DNA of 64,000 nt from Neurospora intermedia. Taxonomy: Eukaryota > Ascomycota > Sordariomycetes > Sordariales > Sordariaceae. The position numbers and the translations under genes were made by a program. How positions within the stretch are numbered: the first letter of the stretch is position 1; every line of letters starts with the position of its first letter. Below the pieces are notes generated by a model, which saw nothing but the letters and a program-made list of their open reading frames with translations, had not been told where the DNA came from and searched no databases. This document shows, one piece after another, positions 23,477-35,644 of this stretch. The DNA is taken from NCBI GenBank assembly GCA_037102815.1, contig BTPP01000002.1:1612001-1676000 (forward strand). Direction: 5' to 3'.

Positions 23477-25690
23477 ATGAACGTATCTGACTTCGACGAA
23501 CAGCGGCATGAAGCCGATGCGCTCGACACGGTTGAGGCCATCGACGAGTACACCTCGCTCCTCCACCCTCCCCCATCACCACTACTGAGACCGGAATATT
23601 CCTCATCCTCGTCCTCCTCCTCGTCCTCCTCACTATCGAGCAGCACAGTAGAAGCCATCTCGAGCATTGTCAAACCCTACAACTTTCCCCTCCGTCAAGA
23701 TGAAGAAAGCCAGGCCACCATCCTCACCGGCGACGACTCCCTCCACCGTCGCGACCTGTCCCCATCTTCCGACGCAACACTTACCCATCCCGATGGAAAC
23801 CACCATAACCACCATCCTCACCACCTCTCAGGCGGTCAATGGAGGAATAATCTGGTCCTCCTCCTGGCCGTCTTCCTCGTCAACTCTGACAGCGCCATCC
23901 TCCTGGCCATGTTCCGCCAGATCGCCAGCGACTTCGACAAGTTGACCTCAGCGAGCTGGATTATTTCCTCGTACGTCATCGGCGTCATTGTCACTCAGCC
24001 GCTGTTTGGAAAATTGAGCGACATCTACGGGAGGAAGCCGATGCTTCTCATCGCTTACGTGTTTTACATTCTCGGTGGTATTTTGGCCGGGACTGGGTTT
24101 GCCTTTTGGGGTGTTTTGCTCGGGAGGGGATTGTGTGGTGTGGGCAATGCTGGGATTACGGTGTTGATTTCTACCTTGATTGTTGGTATGTTCTGTTCAC
24201 TGACGCGGTCACCGAACCTAGAAGGTTTCTAGAGCCAGCTACCTAACTAACATCAAACAGACCTCGTCCCCATCCGCGAAGTCGCCGTCTGGCGCGGTTA
24301 TGTCTACGCCATCAACCAAGTCGGCCGGGCCATTGGCCCCTCCCTAGGCGGTATCATCTCCGACACCTTCAGCTGGCGCTGGTCTCTACTCTGCCAAGTA
24401 CCCCTCAACACTTTTGGCCTCGTATTCATCTGGTGGACCATGTCCTTTCCCTCTCCCCCCTCTCCCCCCTCCTCCTCAACCTCAACCCCAAGCGGCGTGA
24501 AATCCAAACTCAAAAGAATCGACTTCCCCGGCTCCTTGACTCTCGGTCTCTCCAACGTCTCTTTACTCCTCCTCCTCGACCGAATCCAACATCTGCCTTC
24601 GCAGCAACAAGATGATAATAATCTCTCTCTAATCACCTTCCTCCAAGACCCTTACACAGTAACCGCCCTTTTCCTCTGGCTCCTATCCCTCACCTCCTTT
24701 TTACTCGTCGAATCCCTTTACGCAAGGGAACCCATCCTCCCTCTACGCCTCTTGTTTTTGACCAGAAACGTCCTCTCTTCCTACGCCATCCAGTTCCTAC
24801 AAACAGTGGCGCAGATGGCGCTCTTCACTTCCGTACCGCTGTATTTCCGGCTGGTCAACGGGGACTCGTCCATCAAAGTCTCGATGCGACTGCTGTTTAT
24901 TACGGTCGGGACAGTGTTGGGTGGGCTGGGGAGTGGGCTGGTGATCAAACGGACAGGACTATACAAGTGGGTGATTGTGGTGGCTGTGGTGTTGTCGGAT
25001 TTGAGTTTTGCTGCCATTTGGCTGAGGTGGAGAGGAGGGGAAGGGGGCACGACAACAACAAGCTGGTGGGAAACCGGGTACGGGTTCCCGGTGGGTGTTG
25101 GGTTTGGGGTAAGCTTGTCGGCGGCGTTTATTGGGTTGACTGCTGCTTTGGAAGGAGGGGATAAGAAGAAGAACATGAAGCCTGGTGAGGGGGGTGGGGG
25201 CAGTCAGGTCGCCGTGGCTACTTCGGGGTTTTATCTCAGTTTGAACTTGGGAAGTCTGTTTGGGGTGAGCGGAGCGAGCCTGATCATCAGTTCGGTGGTG
25301 GAAAAGACGCTCAGAAAAGAGTTGGATGGGGTGCCGGACGGAAGGCACATCATCAAGGAGGTCATGTCGAATATGGACAAGATTGGGGAGTTGCCGGATT
25401 GGTTGAAGGAAGTGGTGAAAGGGGCATATACGAGGAGCTTTGTCTATGTGTGGTTGTATGCGCTCGTGGCTGGGTGTTTGGCGCTCGGGGCTAGCTTTAT
25501 CATGAAGGAGGGCCAGTTGAAGGATACCTCTAGTCAGTTGAGTGATCCGTCTTCTGTCAAAAAGAAGAGAGTTAGTCGTCCTAGGACGGGAAGGCGGGAA
25601 GAGCGAGGGCAGAGGATTGGATACAACACCTTTGAAAGCGGAGGAAACAGGGGCAGCGAGGAAGAGTCACATGTTGTTCAATCGGGCTGA
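23477..25690 (+). CDS. MFS transporter, DHA2/Vba-Fnx-like
   Basis: Exons 23477-24185 and 24261-25690 join to 712 residues. About 115 hydrophilic N-terminal residues include an 11-Ser run, then hydrophobic helices begin at NNLVLLLAVFLV. The MFS motif A is FGKLSDIYGRKPM (about residues 176-188), and the antiporter-type motif C is GRAIGPSLGGII in the fifth helix. Total hydrophobic span and length fit the 14-TM drug:H+ antiporter 2 group, which includes vacuolar basic-amino-acid transporters (Vba/Fnx1) and metabolite exporters. The tail after the last helix is basic and hydrophilic. Substrate and membrane cannot be read from the sequence. It is divergent from the COMT gene and next to an N-methyltransferase and an aromatic hydroxylase. 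Confidence 0.9.
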
Positions 25691-26388
25691 AGACGTTTAG
25701 GTGACCGGATATCTATAATTGCGGTTGTACGATACGAATAAGGAAGGAAGACGGAGGTCGAGATTCTACAGGATGTAATACGAAAATTAAATAGAAGAGT
25801 CCGGTAGAAAATAATAGTTGCTAGACTACATACAAATGGAGAACTTAATAGAGAAGGGACGATGATGTATTGGCACGCCTAGAGCTAGTTCTGATCATCG
25901 AACACTAACAGACATGAAGCAATGCGCAATCTAAAAAGAGGACCCAAAAACTACAAAGCTCAGTGGCCCATGAGAAGGGTCAAACCGGCTCACTCAAGCT
26001 ACAGCCTACGAGAACTGTACCACCAATACCACGTAACGAGCAGTGTTTATCTGGCTCCGCCACATACAGCTTGACCACGAGGGAACTTGGGGTTATTGAT
26101 GGCTACGGAAGCGGGACTTATAAGGCCCTAGTGGAAGGAAGGTCCAAGGCCTGGTAGGTGAGTAACTGTATAGGTTGCGTTTCTTTACGTGAAATGTCTA
26201 GAACTTAATAGAGATTTAGACAACAACTCCATAGCTCCTATGTATCACTAATGCCTTATCCTTGTAACCGGTAACTAGTGACTAGTTCTACGCCTTCATC
26301 TTTATGTGATGCTTACATCTACCATATCATCTAACACTCGTTCCAATCATAAAAAGCCATGATGCCCGACGTCTAGACCTCGGTCTAG
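25691..26388. other. Convergent intergenic region
   Basis: 3' flanks of the MFS gene and the EgtD-like gene. The open frame at 25963-26157 is not convincing. Nothing else seen. Confidence 0.5.
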
Positions 26389-27744
26389 CTAACACTCTTC
26401 ATCACCCTTCATGTCAATCCCACTGTCAAGTCTCTTCTTCCCCGGCTGCAGCCAGTAAATGCCTGTTCACATGATTATTAGCAATCAACATCAATCAACA
26501 ACACATGAAATGTATAGTAGAAACTCACCATAATCATCCCCCTCAGAATGCCAACTCCTCCTCAACCTCAGTCCCGGCCCCTCACAAATTCCCTGCACAT
26601 CCCTCGCCGTCCACTTCCCACTCCCCAACACAAACACCTTCTCCCCTTCCTCCAACACCACTTTCTTCTCCCCTTTCTCAACCACCGCCTCCATTCCTTT
26701 TAGGGGAACCAAATAATTCTCATACCGCTGCCTCTCCGCATCCCACCTACCTTCAAACCTCCAGTTCTTTTCATCAAACATCTCCGACTCGCTACCAAGA
26801 TGTAGCTTTAATTGCTCCCCAGCAGCCTCCAGCGCATGCAACACCCACCTTCTATTCTCTCCCCCAGGGGCATTATACGCCCTCTCCACTTTCTCTTCAT
26901 CCAAACACCCATCTACACCCAACAGGAACCCCGCCAAGTTTTGCATCATTTCATTGTTATTTTGGCTACTAGAACTAGTGAACTTGGCCAATAGGTTCGA
27001 AGCTTCCTCCTTCTCCAGATTGGCAATGCTATTCCCCAACCAGACCATCGTCTTCCTATAAGGCGCCAGATCGGGCTGGCTCAGCCACCGGGCACCATCT
27101 TCGTAGGTCCCCAAAAGCGAGCGGAGTTCGATGTGTTGGAGGTCTGCAGCACGTTTTCGGAGTTGTGCGAGGGAAGACTCGAGCAGGGAGCGGTCGACGT
27201 CGAGAGCGTAGTAGATTACTTTCTCATTTCCCGCCCTTGAACTTGAACTTGAAGAAGAAGAGTCCAGACACCTATCAAGTGCCGTAAGCAGCAAAGCGGT
27301 CTTGGAAAGATTGCCTGCGCCCAGCTCGACGAGGATGTCGGTGGTTGAAGAAGCGATGGTGGAAGCGATGTCGGAGATTTGTTTTTGTAGTAGAGTGTTC
27401 TCGACCCGGTAGGGATAGTAAGAAGGCGTGGCGAGGATGGAGTCGTAAAGGGATTGGCCCTTTTCGTCCCAGAGGAGGAGGGAAGGGAGGAATTTGCGGC
27501 CGGGGGGTTGCAGGAGGGAGGAGAGGGTTTGGGTGTCGAGGGTGTCAAGGAGGGAGGTGGAGGAGGAGCGGATGTCGATCATGTCGGGAGAGGGGGTGGA
27601 GCGGTGGTGGTGGTAGAGCATGGATGGAAGGGCTCCGGAATGGGAGGGTGGTGTCCCTGGGCTGAAGGAGGTAACATCTCTGTCATCGGTATTGTGGTGA
27701 AAAGAGTGTGATTCAACACCGGGAGAAGGTAAGACTTGGGTCAT
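26389..27744 (-). CDS. EgtD-like SAM-dependent N-methyltransferase (histidine-specific methyltransferase fold)
   Basis: Exons 27744-26529 and 26462-26389 join in phase to 429 residues. From about residue 80 it follows the Methyltransf_33 pattern: LLWDEKGQSLYDSI, then YYPYRVENTLL, then the SAM-binding motif VELGAGNLSKTALLL (139-153), then a LLGTYEDGARWL segment and VWLGNSIANLEKEEA. This family includes bacterial EgtD (histidine trimethylation), the N-terminal half of fungal Egt1 and the ergot enzyme EasF/FgaMT. The iron-dependent sulfoxide synthase half of Egt1 is absent, so this is a stand-alone enzyme more like EasF homologues. The first 40-55 residues are low complexity, so translation could begin at Met42 or Met55. 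The substrate is unknown; there is no ergot gene nearby. Confidence 0.88.
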
Positions 27745-29590
27745 GGTGGGTTGTACCCGGGTTGATGTGGTAAGACAATGGACGTGAAGTGGCTGTTTGA
27801 ATTGTTGAAAGTGATAAAGCGTAACAAGAAATGCTCAGGTCTGTCGTGTTGAAGTCGACTTGTCCTGAAAATCGGAGTTGATGTGTCTTTGTTGATGGAG
27901 GAGACGTGTGTTATAAACCGCCTTCAACACGAAATACATTGTCGACCTTGGCAGTCTTTTGTTTAATGCCTTGGCTTTGTGAGCTAGCTGATGGCCATTT
28001 TGTCATTTTTGATAACTGGAAATTCCCGACTGCCTATCCGTTGATAACAGAAAGCTATTGCATTGTCATGGACAGCACAAGGACTTATGCGAGTGAACGG
28101 CGTCATGGAGATTGTACTTCCTAGGTATCGGCAGCCACAAGGTCCGATCAGCCTCAGCCCAGTTGCGCTCTCCTGTGGCCATACGTGGGAATACTTTTAT
28201 TCTTCCCTCAGTCGACTTCCCAAGTCCGTATGTACAGTAATACCTTTAGCCACTGCTCACGATTGCAGATTAGTGGGAGTCTTCGTAATGTGCTTGTTGC
28301 AATGGCTTTTAACCAGAAAACAAAGGGCCCATCTCAAGAAGTGATGTAACCGACATTTTGTGCCGATTGTTTGGTTCCTGGCCCAGGGGTAATGCAGACA
28401 AAGATCGCGTATGTGACGTTGACCCCCCATGCCTATGGTGTCCATGATGGAAGGCAGTTGGTCGGATACTCAGACTTTGGGTGTCGGTGATGGATGAGTA
28501 GGTATACAGTACACTGTACCGATGGGAGAAATAGGAGACATGTGGTGTGCAGAAGAAAGCTCCTGTGAGCGGGGGTCAGTCAGTAGAGGTAGGTAGTCTC
28601 TCGTAGGCCATCAGGTTCTTTTGAGGCACATCCAGATCAGCAGGTTCAAAAGTCAATAAATCCGAGGCAGCAAATCGGAACCAGACATGTCCGTTCAATA
28701 TGCCCCTGCCCGGCGAGGAGGAGGGCAATCTTCAGCTTGAAGAGTCAGCGCCACCATGATGTGAATTCTAGATCGAGGTAACAGATTGTTTGCTGCGTGT
28801 GCTGGTGAGTTCGTTGAAGAGGCGGGAGGCGAGGGAATGCAGTGAGATGAGACAAGATGATGGAGGTTGCCACCCATTCGGGAAAGCTGCCATGAAAGTT
28901 GCTGTGGACAGGGTCCTTCTGTGCAACTACAGAAATGAGGGGTTGCCTGCACCTCAACTGTGTGGCTTGTTTGTCCTTTCTTGTACAACATTGGGCACCT
29001 AACAGAAGCAGGTTAGTCCCGCCCATGTCCTGTAAACCCATGCACCTCTTCCGTTACAGCATGAACATTCACTCCAATATTGGATTCCTTTGACTCTCCA
29101 GCATCAACGCAGTGACGAAGAGTTTCCGATTGGAATAGTGCAAAGGTACTTATCAAAGACACTCCCAAAAGATCGATGACGATGACGATCACCGGGATCA
29201 AAACAGATATCTGGAACTTGGCTCGGAAACCAAGACATCCAGACACGATGAACTGCACATGGCTGAGATGGATGCTTCTACATTTTCCCTAACCGTATAG
29301 AGGTAAATAGATCTGGGAATATGATCCGTCCAGGCTTGTCCCAGCCAGCCAGCCATCAAGGTGCCAGCCGACTCGAAGCGGCTGACGGGGCCGGGATTGT
29401 ACACCGCGTTTATGTCGTGGTCTCTGCAGATTCTCGGGGTAAACAAACGTGCTTGGGGCTGAAGAGCATGAGAGAAACTGCTCTTCTTCACCATATACTT
29501 TCACCAAGTATCGGCCCGTTTATGAGTTGTAGTTCTGGGATCCTCACACCATTCAGTTCCTTGCCTTAAACCACCAAAGCCTTTTTCGAG
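27745..29590. other. Divergent intergenic region, 1.8 kb
   Basis: Upstream regions of the EgtD-like gene and the FAD monooxygenase. A TTATAA element lies near 27910, about 165 bp upstream of the EgtD-like ATG. No convincing ORF or RNA gene. Confidence 0.5.
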
Positions 29591-31644
29591 ATGATGAAAG
29601 TCAAAACAGTAGATGTACTCATCATCGGTGCTGGACCAGCTGGTAAGCAAGTCCAAAGTCCAGGAAGGCCGGGGCATAGGCTGACACTCTGCTCACAGGG
29701 CTGGCCTTAGCTAACTGGTTCCGAAACTCCAGCATCAATGTCCTGCTGGTTGACAAGAAACCCGGGCCTACACGGCGAGGGAAAGCTGAAGGGCTGAAGT
29801 CAACAACAAACGAGATCTTTGACTCGTACGGTATCGGGCCTCAAATTGCAACAGAATCATGGAGACTAGAAGAAATAGCCATCTGGGGCCAAAAGAAGGA
29901 TGGCGAAAGCGGGATCGAGAGGGAGCAGCTGATACAGGATAAGGTGGAAGAGTTGGGCAAGGTGCGGGAGACCATGTTGCAGCAATGTGAGTACTGACTC
30001 TATGATTTTCCCCCCACTTACTGATTGTTGAGCCGTATAGCAAGAGTCGAATACCACATGCAGCAAAACCTGCTAAGCCACAGGAACATTACAATCCAGT
30101 ACGACACCCAGCCTGTCGACGTCAATGTCGATGAGTCCTTGCTGCATGAGGATGAAGTTTATCCCGTTGAAGTGCTCTTGGTCAAGACCCAGGTGAAGCC
30201 AGCAGCGTCCACGGATATTCTCGAGAACTCAACACCATATGTGAGAACTCCAATGTCACCAGCACTGTCAGCTGGTAATGCTAACAGGCGTTAACAGACC
30301 ACAAATGGTGCTGCCAAAGAAGTTGAAGAACGAATCCGAACCAGATACATCGTAGGCTGTGACGGGGCTCACAGTTGGCTTCGAAAGCAGCTTCAAGTCC
30401 AACTCGAAGGCGACCTAACAGACTCTGTTTTCGGCGTCGTCGACCTAATCCCCAAATCCAACTTTCCCGACCTTCGCCGTGTCTGCTACCTCCGCGCCTC
30501 CACGGGTACCATCCTCCTCGTCCCGCGGAGCAACAAAGAAGTGCGGCTGTACATCCCCGTCGAGAGCGGCAGTTCACTTTCAGACCCCAGAGACCTCACT
30601 TTCGACCGCATTATCGATGCCGCACGCAAGATCATGTCCCCTTACGCTCTGGAAGTCGGCTCAGTTTCGTGGTGGTCGGCCTACCGCGTTGGCCAGCGCG
30701 TCGGCAGTCATTTTTCGAGGCACAATGAAAGGGCGTTCCTGGTAGGAGACGCGGTGCACACGCACTCGCCCAAGGCCGGACAGGGGATGAACACGAGTAT
30801 TCAGGATGCGTATAATCTGGGGTGGAAGCTGAGGTTGGTTCTGCAGCCTCACCACAAACTCGACTCGAACGCGTCGAGGAGGCTGTTAGCGACGTACGAA
30901 TCTGAGCGCAGACCCGTAGCCCAAGACCTCATCTCCTTTGACCGTGGCTACCTCAAGCTCTTCGCTGCTCCCTCATCCCAATTCGACACCGAGTTCTTGC
31001 AGGCAATGAAATTCACCACCGGCCTGTCCATCCGCTACCCGCCCTCATGCGCGGTGCAGCTCCCAAATGGCGTGCAATCAGCTGAAAAGCTAGGTCCAAG
31101 TCTTCTCAAAGCTGATATAGTTCCCGGAAAGCGCTTGCCAGATTTTCAAGCGGTTTACCAAGCGGATGGGATCACGACTTGGATTCATAAACGGCTACAG
31201 GCCACGGGTTGCTTTCGGGTGATTGTCTTTGCTGGAGACCTTGCTGCCCGTCAACGCTTGTCGACGACGAAGGTGCAGAAGCTGGGAAAGTGGCTCGCAG
31301 ACCCAGAAAATGGATTAGGACAATTGACAGCAGGCGGAGAGGCGGCGCCGGTGGAGGTGCTCATGGTACATAGTGCTGATCGCGAGACGGTTCAACTGCT
31401 CGACTTGCCTGAGGTCTTTAGACCTTGGAGCGATGATGACGGATATGATTACTGGCGGGTGTTGGCGGACGCTGAGAGTGTGCATGAGGGACATGGGAGG
31501 GTGTATGAGCGGCTGGAGATTGATCCGGACAAGGGGAGGACGTTGGTGGTGAGGCCGGATGGGTATATTGGTGCGGTGCTTGATATTGATGACCTTGAAG
31601 GGGTCGGGAAGTACTTTAACGAGCTGGGTATGCTGTCAAAATAA
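29591..31644 (+). CDS. FAD-dependent aromatic hydroxylase (phenol 2-monooxygenase-like)
   Basis: Exons 29591-29642, 29699-29986, 30041-30240 and 30298-31644 join in phase to 628 residues. Expected to hydroxylate a phenolic ring with NAD(P)H and O2. The ADP-binding motif GAGPAG is at residues 13-18 and is split by intron 1. The conserved KAEGL...EIFDSYG segment, the DG motif GCDGAHSWLR (about 200), and the GD motif FLVGDAVHTHSPKAGQGMN (from about residue 327) identify a group A flavoprotein monooxygenase. The C-terminal 200 residues match the thioredoxin-like dimerisation domain of the phenol hydroxylase subgroup. Start: MMKVKTVDVL, with ATG at 29591 or 29594. Two closely spaced introns around a short exon (30041-30240) make automatic models error-prone. 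Confidence 0.93.
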
Positions 31645-33240
31645 GTAGAGACACGGCCAGCCTTTAATGTTGGTGTTGGTGATTGAAGGCGGGCACATTC
31701 GAACAAAGTCGAGTCGTTTGACCAGACAGTCAGTTGGAAGGTGCTCAGAAGATCAGGGTTAGGGTTGAAGTAGATGACCTGCCACAAGCACAGTCCACCG
31801 CCAACCATCTGCTGCTGCTGCTTTGCCCTGCTGCTGGTTGCGTGTTGGACCTGCCGAACGCAAGGAAGCATGTGCATTATGTGCCCTTCAAGGATCAATG
31901 GCTGTGTAACAAAAGAAGATAGTACGATTAGAACTTGCTTGAAGCAGCCGATTGAAGACGATGACAATGCGCGTCCCAAGAGATAACGGCCAATTTTTGA
32001 GTCTTGACACTGCCGCCCGCGGGCATATGAATGTCAGCAACGCGGCTGGTGACGGACCGGGTAGTTTTAACACGAATGTCATCAAAAGACAAAAGTGTTA
32101 ATTTCCATCCCGAATGCTCTCTCTTTTTCTGACCTCAACATCTTTCCTCAAATAAGATCAACCTGTTTCCACCGACTTTGCGCGACACAACAATCGGCAT
32201 CACGACGCAACCAGCCTGTGGAATGCGCTTGGAGATCACCAGATTGAAAATAGATTGCCCAATTCAAAGGGAACAGTGGCTCGCGACGACCCCTCTTCGT
32301 CATCTTCTCCTACCGTCCTACCTCTAGGCTTACACCACCGCAATAACCCCAGCGCCAACTGAATTGATTGGGTCGTCAACTGGGGACTGCGACGGGACTG
32401 CGACGGGGCCGGGTCCGCTTTATTGTCCGCTAGCTGCTTATCGCTGGGCGCTACGCTAACGATAAGAAGCCAGTAGCGACGTCATCGACCCTCTCTTCCC
32501 ATTTCGCATCGATCATCAGTTCTTGGTTTCCAGTCCAACGAAACAAAAGAAGAACCACACGGCAACACGGCCGGTTGTTCGTTGTGTTGTTGGTCCAGGC
32601 TTGTTGTCGTACTCGCACTATTTGACAGGAACCCGTGTCATTGCGGAAACCTTGATTCAGATCCTTTCTCTACTCGGACCCTGAACCTGTCACTCATCTC
32701 CGCTGTCATCCTTTCCTGCTGCCACCTAGTGCGCGCCTACTCTGCCGACGCCTCTTGACTACACTATTAGTACCTCTCCTTGATCGTCATCATGTCCTGG
32801 GACCTCACTCGTCGTCGATGGATGCGACGGCTGAACAGCAAATATATCTTTGACCGCTTTGTAGGTGATGCTTTCTGTTTTGGCTTCGTCCGATCTCTTC
32901 CTCTCCCTTTCTTTTTTCCCTTCAACAAAAGCCAAGTTCTGGAAGATTCGCATGCCCACAACTCTTTCAACCGACACAACGCCGAACATCGAGATTCCAC
33001 CTCGACCTTCACTTGGCAAAACAAAAAAAATCCACATCGCTGCATTGCATACCTTCGAGCAGCAGTTGATCTGATCTTTTCTATTTCGTTTCTGCCGTAT
33101 TGCTGGTCGCTCTGTTTCGCGTGCAGAACCACTCAGCTTATCTACAACACGACCCAAGTACAACGGCCGAGTGCTGACTGAACAATGACCTGAATTGCCT
33201 GCTCTAGCCCTTATTGCATGCTATCGTCTTCATAATCGAA
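31645..33240. other. Intergenic region upstream of the Mpv17-like gene
   Basis: 3' flank of the hydroxylase and a long promoter/5' UTR region for the Mpv17-like gene. A telomere-like AGGGTTAGGGTTG stretch is near 31755-31767. A short frame starting MSWDLTRRRWMRR (ATG about 32792) could be an upstream ORF or UTR exon; I cannot support it as a gene. Confidence 0.45.
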
Positions 33241-34160
33241 ATGACCATCATCGCCCGGCTCACGAGCCGGTTCAACCAGTTCTACAATGAACGACCTGGT
33301 GCGTTTTCCAAGTCCCATTCTTCTAACGCGGCGGTTCGAGTCGCCGCCATGTTTTCGCACGTCGCGCACTCTTTTCGTTGCCCTGCGCAACCATGGCTAA
33401 CAAAAGTGCCATGGCAGTGCTCACGATGATGGTGACCAATGCGGTCCTGGCTGGAGTCGCCGATACGGTAGCCCAGTCCATCACGGCCGTCCGACAACGT
33501 GCCGTCCGCAAGTACCCACCCGGCCGGGGCCCGAGCGCGCGCGACGACTTTGTTGCCTACGAGATTCACGAGCTCGACCGGAAGAACCCCCTCAATGAAC
33601 AAGAGCTGATCCCCGAGTCGCGGGACCTGCCGCCCCCGTTCGACTTTGAGCGGTTGACCCGCTTCATGGCGTTCGGCTTCTGCATGGCGCCCTTGCAGTT
33701 CAAGTGGTTCGGCTTTCTCGAGCGATGCTTCCCCATCACCAAGAAAAACGCCTACCAGTCGGCTTTGAAGAGAGTGGCTTTCGACCAGCTCATCTTTGCG
33801 CCCTTTGGTCTGGCCTGCTTCTTCACGGCCATGACGCTGGCCGAGGGCGGTGGAAAGAGAGGCGTGTATGAGAAGATGAGGGACCTGTATGTGCCGACGC
33901 TCAAGGCCAACTACGTTCTTTGGCCAGCGGTCCAGGTTATCAACTTTCGGTTGATGCCCGTGTCGCTCCAGCTGGTGAGTTGCTTTGTTCGGATTGTGCG
34001 GAAAGAAGATGTCGCTGACAAAGTCATGATCACATAGCCATTCGTTTCCACTGTTGGTATCGCTTGGACAGCCTACCTTTCACTCACCAATGCCGCTGAG
34101 GATGTGCAGCACACCACCCCTCATCGGGCACCTGGCTCTCCCGACATTCGTCTATCCTAA
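33241..34160 (+). CDS. Mpv17/PMP22-family membrane protein (Sym1-like)
   Basis: Exons 33241-33298, 33418-33974 and 34038-34160 join to 245 residues. The first splice creates the family's FYNERPVLTMM...ADTVAQS start, which supports the model over the downstream in-intron ATG. The C-terminal half has the family signature: PLQFKWFGFLERCFP, then FDQLIFAPF, then VPTLKANYVLWPAVQVINFRLMP. Four hydrophobic segments are expected. Members are inner mitochondrial (Sym1/Mpv17) or peroxisomal (PMP22/PXMP2) channel-like proteins; the compartment here is unresolved. An insertion of about 45 charged residues (around residues 45-90) separates the first two helices. Confidence 0.92.
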
Positions 34161-35644
34161 ATGGTTGCGACGTTAACCATCAAGGTTCTTTCTCCTCATG
34201 CATTCGATATTCACAAGTTGCCAACTGGGGCAATACCTACCTAAAGAATATCTGCGCAACGACATGAACAGTACTATACACCTGCCGGATTGCCTTTGTC
34301 CCTGCTTTTTCTTGCGGAGAGGGGAATTGTAAAAGAGTTCGCGGAAGGGGTTCGGAGGATACTATACCACGGCACTTTTTTCATACAGCTGACCGACCTC
34401 AAGGCGTCCTGGAGTTTTGACCGAGGGTAACATTGCCCTTTTCCTTCTTTCCGTTCGTTGTATCTAGCTAGACCCAGTCTCAATTGAACCATAGAACCAT
34501 CTGGCGTTACTTCTCACAGCTTGTGATGTACCTGGCGCGATACTCCACGGCGTAACGTGTGAGACGGTAAGAAGCGGTCGGGAGATCTACATAAAAGTCT
34601 CCCGAACATGAGAGATCGTATGAAATGGTTAGATTATATACCACGCCCAGAAAGATGATCACGTTGTCCCTTCATTCCTCCCCGGTAAGCCGAAATCCGG
34701 ATTAATGGAAAGGGTGGTACGACTTCTACCAGGGTCGAATTGGACGAAGGAAGCCGACATATTCTCGACTTGTCCGGTTCCGAGGTTATGTTGCCAAGTC
34801 ATGTTCCCGGATAGGTAAAAGTCGTGTGGAAATGGATGCGAATGCGTGACCGCCATGTGCAGGCAGCGTGAGGCATGTTTAGTAGTTCGTGGTGCCTGCC
34901 TTGTCAAAGTTGTCAATGTTGCGATGGGAGTTTCTGCAGTTCTTTGCTTGGTGTCGTCGAAGACATATCGTTGTCTACAAAATTCTGAATAATCGAATTT
35001 TTCACCCGTATAAGTGATAACAATTTAATATCGTGTAATAGTCCCCGTCTAGACTTTGCCTCTGGGCATATCGGACCGATTTAACAACATGTTCAATAGC
35101 GACAATCGGAGCCCTTTGGCACTAATTTTGCATATTCTGCCCGCCGGGATGCTATTGCCGTTGTTGTAGAATGATCCACGAGGCCCAGAGGGTCTTCAGT
35201 GAAAGGATCACCCCATCTGCAACAGCAGACCCCCAGCGCCTCGACGTCACTGGCCCCCTCTTTGCGAATTGGCTCCACAGGAGCTCGGTGTTACCCCTCC
35301 ATAATCGATTCGCTTACCCCCTTCTGCCCCTCCATCATAGCCACTCTCTCTCCTGCCCCCGGGCCATTGCGACCGCTTCGGGGGAAGCGCCCGGCGTTGA
35401 CAGAGAATTTGCGTCTTGTTGAGCTTTGCAAGAGGATTGGCAAAGCAAACGGGATTGACACAATAATAGAAGCTGACCTATCATCATCGCGTGTTGTCGC
35501 ATATCCACCTGATTCTCACCCTTCGCTTTCATTCTGTTGATAAGACATCCTCTCGTAGTCTCGTGTTTGTTCCTTTCTCTCTCTTGATCTTCCTTCCCAT
35601 CGTCTCTCCAATTCGTAATACCTAGTCACATACAAACCGCCATC
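34161..35644. other. Intergenic region upstream of phosphoglycerate kinase
   Basis: 3' flank of the Mpv17-like gene and PGK promoter. A CT-rich leader covers about 35560-35620, just before the PGK ATG, as is common in highly expressed fungal glycolytic genes. Short frames in the interval look random. Confidence 0.55.

Noticed and set aside
16198-31644. A classical secondary-metabolite gene cluster
   Set aside because: No PKS, NRPS, terpene cyclase, prenyltransferase or pathway-specific regulator is present. Kept only as a functional-neighbourhood hypothesis.
31755-31767. Telomere-like AGGGTTAGGG
   Set aside because: Fewer than two full repeat units, internal to an ordinary spacer. Not an interstitial telomere.
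33320-33350. A hairpin with GGTTCGAGTC resembling a tRNA T-arm
   Set aside because: The stem is perfect but the loop is 8 nt, no other tRNA arm is present, and it lies inside the first intron of the Mpv17-like gene.
33378-34037. An alternative start for the Mpv17-like protein at an ATG near 33393
   Set aside because: That ATG is inside intron 1. Splicing from 33298 to 33418 rebuilds the conserved NERPVLTMM sequence.
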